Positions 50,001-56,000 of a DNA stretch of 64,000 nt are shown here, one piece after another. The position numbers and the translations under genes were made by a program. The first letter of the stretch is position 1, and every line of letters starts with the position of its first letter. The notes beneath the pieces were generated by a model. The model saw nothing but the letters and a program-made list of their open reading frames with translations. It searched no databases and was not told the origin of the DNA. Origin of the DNA: Symsagittifera roscoffensis (taxonomy: Eukaryota; Xenacoelomorpha; Acoela; Convolutidae); contig NC_087064.1 of assembly GCF_963678635.1 (NCBI RefSeq), forward strand, positions 31,410,369-31,474,368, in the 5' to 3' direction.

Positions 50001-53000
50001 TATACTAACAATTATGCTTTATACTAACTAATTTTTGTATTTTATATTCATTAAATATGTTTTCAAGATGTTATTTAACTTACAGCTGATTTAAGGAAAA
50101 CGACAAGTGTTGTTTTTATCAGTCGTTATTGTATAATTAATAGGTTTAGCGCCATGAAAATTTATTGAAGATAATTTTTCAAACACTATGTCAGTAAATG
50201 AAAATTTGAATTTACTGGTGGAAGTATTCTAAATATAGAAGTTTGATCTCGTTTTTGTCGTACAATCATGAAATCGATTGATAGATTTCTTCCTAGTCGT
50301 ACGTCGTCTCTTGTCCGTGGTCTTCTTCCAATACTGGGTAGTTCTCGATGTGTTCGGAAAATTGGCTGTGATCTATTGAGTCGTGGGGACATTTCTACTA
50401 AATTTTTGTCACTTAACATTTTTTTTAATGTTGTATTTGTCTAATACTATTTTTCTAAATCTAGGTTAGTTAAGGTCTGTTCGAGACTTTTTGGTCGCAC
50501 CAGATGAGTTAGGATGGATCTCTAACTCATAGAGTAATTTCGGATAGGGTACACCGTCTGCTCGTCACGCTATCTTATTTTCGGCCGGATAGATTCGTGC
50601 AACTTCTTAGTCTAATACCGATCCTAATCTTACTTTTATATCTACTAGTCTCAGGGTGTTTAACTAATCTCTGCTAGGCTCAATAGATCTAGAGTATACT
50701 GGCTTATGCGAGTTAGTTCCAGAATGAGAATAACTGTATTCTAAGTTTAATTCAAATTGCTCTGGTGTTGAAACTACAAGTAGTTTCAACACTTATAAAT
50801 AAGTGGGCTGTTAGTTTGATGGAGTATGATTGGTTAGTATTTAATATTTCATAGAGATAAAATAAAATATCATAATAATAGCCAATGATAAATACTAGTT
50901 TAGATCTGGTTCCAAGTGGAATTGTAAGTGCATACGTACATTCACCCGTACCGTTCATATATATTACGCAATTTTTGGGCAGTTTTTGACCTAATATTTC
51001 AAAAACTTGCCTTCTGCACAAAACGTTTAAAAAATATTGCCTTATAGGGCTTTTTGGAGAACTCAGGAAATCAATTTGGTCCACCTAAAAAAAATCGCCA
51101 TATTTGTTCATTTTTTTTTTGAAAATCAGCCCCATCTCGAGAAAATCCTAGATACTAATATTTATCAGCGGAAATTCATAGATTAGAATTAATAGTCTCT
51201 TTTCCTGTTTCCCACCTCTTCGTAAAGTTGCAAAATAAAAATATTTTAAAATTTTCCATACGGAAACTTCCATGTAAAAAAAAGTTTTGAAATTTTGTTC
51301 ACTTGTTCATACTGATATTTTTAATTACAGTTTGGAGATTGAAAGCAACTTTAAACAGACGTTTGTAAAATGAGAATCTGCAAAAATCAAAGTGGGGCTG
51401 GAAAAGAGCCATTTAATGCACAATGGATTTTATTAAACGGATTTTGATACAGTCCAGGGCTTCCCTTGGATTATATTAAAATCCATCTAATAAAATCCAT
51501 TGTACATTAATTGGCTCTTTCCAGCCCCATTTTGATGTTAGCAGATTCTCATTTTAAACTTCATTTTTAGCTGATTATTTTATTATAATTTTTTTAGATT
51601 TTGACAATAAAACTTAAATTATCGACTTTATAAAATTCCAGTGCGGGACTTTATCAGGAACTTAATTATAGTTTAAATAATCTGCATGACTAAAATTGGA
51701 GATAACCAATTTCAGTCATCCTGCAATCAGCTTTTTTAACTGGAAAAAGTCTTGTACTCGGCTGAAAAACACTTGCTATTTTTTATGAAGTTGCAAAAAT
51801 TTGATTCATTTGTTACTCCCCTTCGAAATACAATTACCATAAATGAACGGCAAACAGGCAAAAAAAATTCTCCAGTACACCGTACAGAAAGGAAAAAAAT
51901 AGAAGACAGACAGATGATTCAAAACAAAATCGTGAAATTGTTCACTGATTTAACGGACTTGTCGTTGTAAAAAAAATTAACTGAAAACGCATTTTCCCAG
52001 AAACAATTTTTTATGATTGTTATGCTATAAAGTGCAACAAATGGGGACAATTTAGTTGTTATGGGTAAAGTTACTGAGAAAAAATGACACGTACTTGCAA
52101 CGCAGAAGTTGTCAACCTCACTCATGAAGTAGCCATTGCAGCACGGCTGTGTAGTGTTTCTAAAAACAAAGAGATTAAAATTGCACTCAACTCGTAAAAC
52201 ATAAGCAAAAACTGTACAATTTTTTTATGTGGCAAACAATTGAGGTGGGGTGTACCAGGTCTACAAATTTCACTTCTACAAATATGCTAACCAATATTTT
52301 TTTTGCCAAAACAATTGCTCTGGCATTCCAAATGAAACCAAAATAATAAAAATAGACAAACATCAAACTGAGGGAGAAGAGAAAAAACTGAAGAGGCTGA
52401 ATAAGGTTTAGGTTCTGTAATCAGACCTCAATTGGGTGAGCAAAGTCTTCAAAACGAAATCTAAGTAGAGCCTCCTTTAAGAATGAGCAAGAAACGACAT
52501 TTGCATTAAAGCAAATGTCGTTTCTTGCTCATTCTTAAAGGAGGCTCTACTTAGATTTCGTTTTGAAGACTTTGCTCACCCAATTGCAAGTAGCACAAAA
52601 AGTTCCGACCAGTTAGTTATGCATTCATGAATGCAACATAAATATTTAAAAAACCAAATTGTGGTCGCTATATGTAAGTACCTGAGTAAGGACTAAAACC
52701 TAGCTCGGGAAAAGTTACTTCAGGCTTCCTAAACACAAATCCAAAACTTTAAATTATTTTTCACCAGCAAAAAAAAAAACAGTATTCAAATGACACTAAT
52801 TTTTATATATATTTTAGGTTTCTTACAATGAAAAAAAATGGCCAATTTGGGATAAATTTTACTCTTTTTTTTACCAATTTACAAATTTATTAGGAGGCCA
52901 AACTGCGCACTGGATAGGAGCACAATTTCATGTCTGTAGGTCAATAGCGCCCAAAGAAAAGTCTTTAAACTTGTTCCAAAATGTTAGAGGATTCCAATTA

Positions 53001-56000
53001 CACATTTTCCATGCACTCCGCGCTCAAACTTACAAAATTTTGTGGATTATGTGCTCAAATACATTTAACAAAAACTTTATCGGCACATTAGTTCTCTCGC
53101 GGATTCCGCAACGAGCATTTATAACTAGCTGCACCGGTTCCGCGAATGTAAACGAAAGCAGGCGGAATCCGCAAAATGAAAGCGGAATCTGCAGAATCTT
53201 CTCACTTTTTGCAAATTACGATTCTAATTGGCTGACTCCGATTAAAATTGAAAAAAAAAACAATGCAGGTATTTTAAAAAGAACTTAAAACAGGCTTTTC
53301 TCCTGAGCAGACTTGACAAATTATGATGATAAAATAAAAGTCCTCTGTTTTACGCACATCCTAACTTCAGTTTGAAATTTATTTTGTTATTTTGAAATGT
53401 GCAACCAAATAAATGAAGGCGATATTTTGGGCTATGAAGAAGGAGGCTCATTTTGAAATAGTTTTGTCAGCGATTGATCCGATGTTTCTAGTGTAATTTT
53501 TGATTGAGTAAAAGTCAAAATGATGCGCTTGAGGGTACAATTATACAAGCAAAAAAATAGTTTTGATATAATGCAACTTTTTTTTATTTTTGCAGTTCAT
53601 TTGAATCCAAATGCAAGTTATCAGACATGTATGAAAATAAAAAAGATTCCACTAACAAAATTTCCGGAAATTCCGTTCCTGAGCTTACATTTTTTAAAAT
53701 TCCGCGCTCAAGTACGTGTAACAAAGTTTTTGTTGACATATAAATTTTGTCGCGGGTTCAGCAACGAGCAAATATAACTAGTTGCTCCAGATTCCGCAAA
53801 CGTAAGTGGACTTTGTAAACTTTAAGGAGTATCCACGAATTTTAGGCAGAATCCGCAAAATGTTAGCAGAATCTGCTGATTTTACTTACATTTTGCACAT
53901 TTCGCCTGCAATTTTCAGATTCTAGCTACAATTTGCGAGTTCCGCGACAACGCGATTCTTACAATTCTTATTTATTATTAATTATTTGTGGATTCCACAA
54001 ATTATTCCACCTTCCGCAAAAAATTATACAAATTCCGTCAAATTTGTTGCGGATTCCGCAAAGTTGCCCGTTTTTGAAGTGATTTTGAACAGTACAGTCG
54101 TTAACTTGTGTGTTTATGGAATCAAACCAGAAAAAAATAATTATCACAGAAAACTAGCAGTGCAGCGGATTCCTCGTACAAATCACAGAATGCAACGTTT
54201 GCCCTCCGAATGTTGTACGTAGCGTATAATGCGAGTTAAATCATTCCAAACCAACTAATTCTATACAACTCAGTTCTAGCGATAAGATTAACATTTTATA
54301 TTTGACATTGTGTGTTGAAGTTTTTAAGAACAAAGCAAAAGAAAGCGAAGAAATTTTTTGGTGAAAGTTATGCGTATTTGAAAAACAACTACTGCAGGTA
54401 TCCATAAATATAAAAAGAACTCCACTTACAAAATTTCCATAAATTGCGAGCCCAAAGTTACAAAACTTCTGTTGATTCCGTTCTCAAATACGGTTGAAAA
54501 AACTTCGACGGCACAAAAAATTTCTCGTGGATTCTGCAACAAGCGATTATGACTAGTTGTTGCGGATTTTGCGAATGTACAAGAAATCCTCAAATTGTAG
54601 GCAAAATAAAAGAGGAATCTGCAGAATCAACTTAGAGTTTGCGCATTCTGCTTATAATTTGCGGATTCCGATTACAAATTGCGTGTTCGGCTATGGGTTG
54701 CGGGCTCCGCGACACCGTAATTTTTTACAACACACATCTATTTTTATTTTTGGTTGACTCTGCAAACTGTTCCAGATTCCGCAAACTTTATTGTCGATAC
54801 CGAGTTTTTTGTTGCGAATTTAACATATTCGTTAGTTTTTGGAGTAATTTTGAGCAATACAGTAGTTAAGCTCTTGGTTTAAGGAATCCATATTAGAAAA
54901 AAAACTAGCAATGTTGCGGATTCCGCGAACAATTCATAGAAGGTTGCGTAAGGTTGTACGTAGGGTGTAGTGCGATATAAACCATTTCAAATCGAAGAAT
55001 CCGAAAAAAAAATTGAAGGTTTCACGGATTTGATAAAACATCAGCAGATATTTTAAAAAGGAGTCAAAACAATCCAGTCTTTTGGCTTGTACAAATTTGA
55101 CCGTTTGTCTTAAAGTGAGAAAATTACAATGATGGTAGCATTGTAGTTCTTTGCCTACTGCCTATGCTAACTTCAATTTGAAACAATTTTTTGTAGCTGC
55201 GAGTCGTGAAAATAAATATTTGAGGGCAAAACATGCTGTGCTGTAAACAAGACACTATTTGATATAATTTTGTCAGCAATTGATCCGGTACTTCTGGCGT
55301 AACTTTTGATCAACTGAAAAGTAAAAAAAGATTATTCACCTGGAGGCAAAATTTTGAGCGCGAATATTGCAAAATAAATTGCACCATAATAGTTTAGCTA
55401 AGAACTTAAGCAAGTTTCGTTTCGTATCTTTTTTCTAATATCAACCCAATTTGATAAAAATGATAAGAAACGCGGTTTCTTCTTCAAGCAAATGATATCA
55501 AAATACATTTTTTCTTACGTTTATTGTAAAACACTCATCGCAAGAGATACGAAAATGCAGTCTTCTTTTATTCTTAGATTTTTATGTCAACCGCAAGATA
55601 TCAACCGCTAGGTATCTAAAAATGCTTTTTCCTTAGAATTCTGCATAAGATATCTTTAGACGTTAATGAAATATTAAAATCAATAATCAATAGGAGAAAA
55701 CGTTTTCTTAATGAATGAGATCTCAAGATTTAAACACTTAATGTTGAAGAAAAAATTAAAGCAGAATAAAGCAACTGAACCGAAAAATCAAAATCCAGTC
55801 AACAGTAAGCCGAAATTTGTTTTGAAACGTATTGATGTCAGTTTGAAAAACATAGGTACTGGCCGGATTCCAGCCGAGGACCTCTGCCGGGGATTAATTT
55901 GAGATCAAGTGTGCCAGAAAAGCGAAGATCATAGTATATATTAATGATCCAGGTACAAGATGATTCAAAAATTTTTCTAAAACAAACTGTTAGCCAGAAA

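Larger units (their letters stand above)
43806..50914 (-). mobile_element. Element B: internally deleted E1-family retrotransposon, both LTRs
   Basis: LTRs at 43806-44210 (3') and 50505-50914 (5') in the same orientation, flanked by AGTG at 43802-43805 and again at 50915-50918, a 4-bp target duplication. By eye the LTRs differ by about 13 substitutions and one 5-bp indel. Inside: leader, a 1193-bp repeat, an integrase zinc-finger piece joined to the integrase end, spacer, the last codons of the post-env ORF and the 3' UTR. Most of gag and pol, all of env and the methionine-less ORF are gone, so it can move only with helper proteins. Confidence 0.9.

Noticed and set aside
55711-55902. Lys-rich 63-codon + strand frame
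   Set aside because: No homology, no splice context, opposite strand to the receptor intron that contains it.
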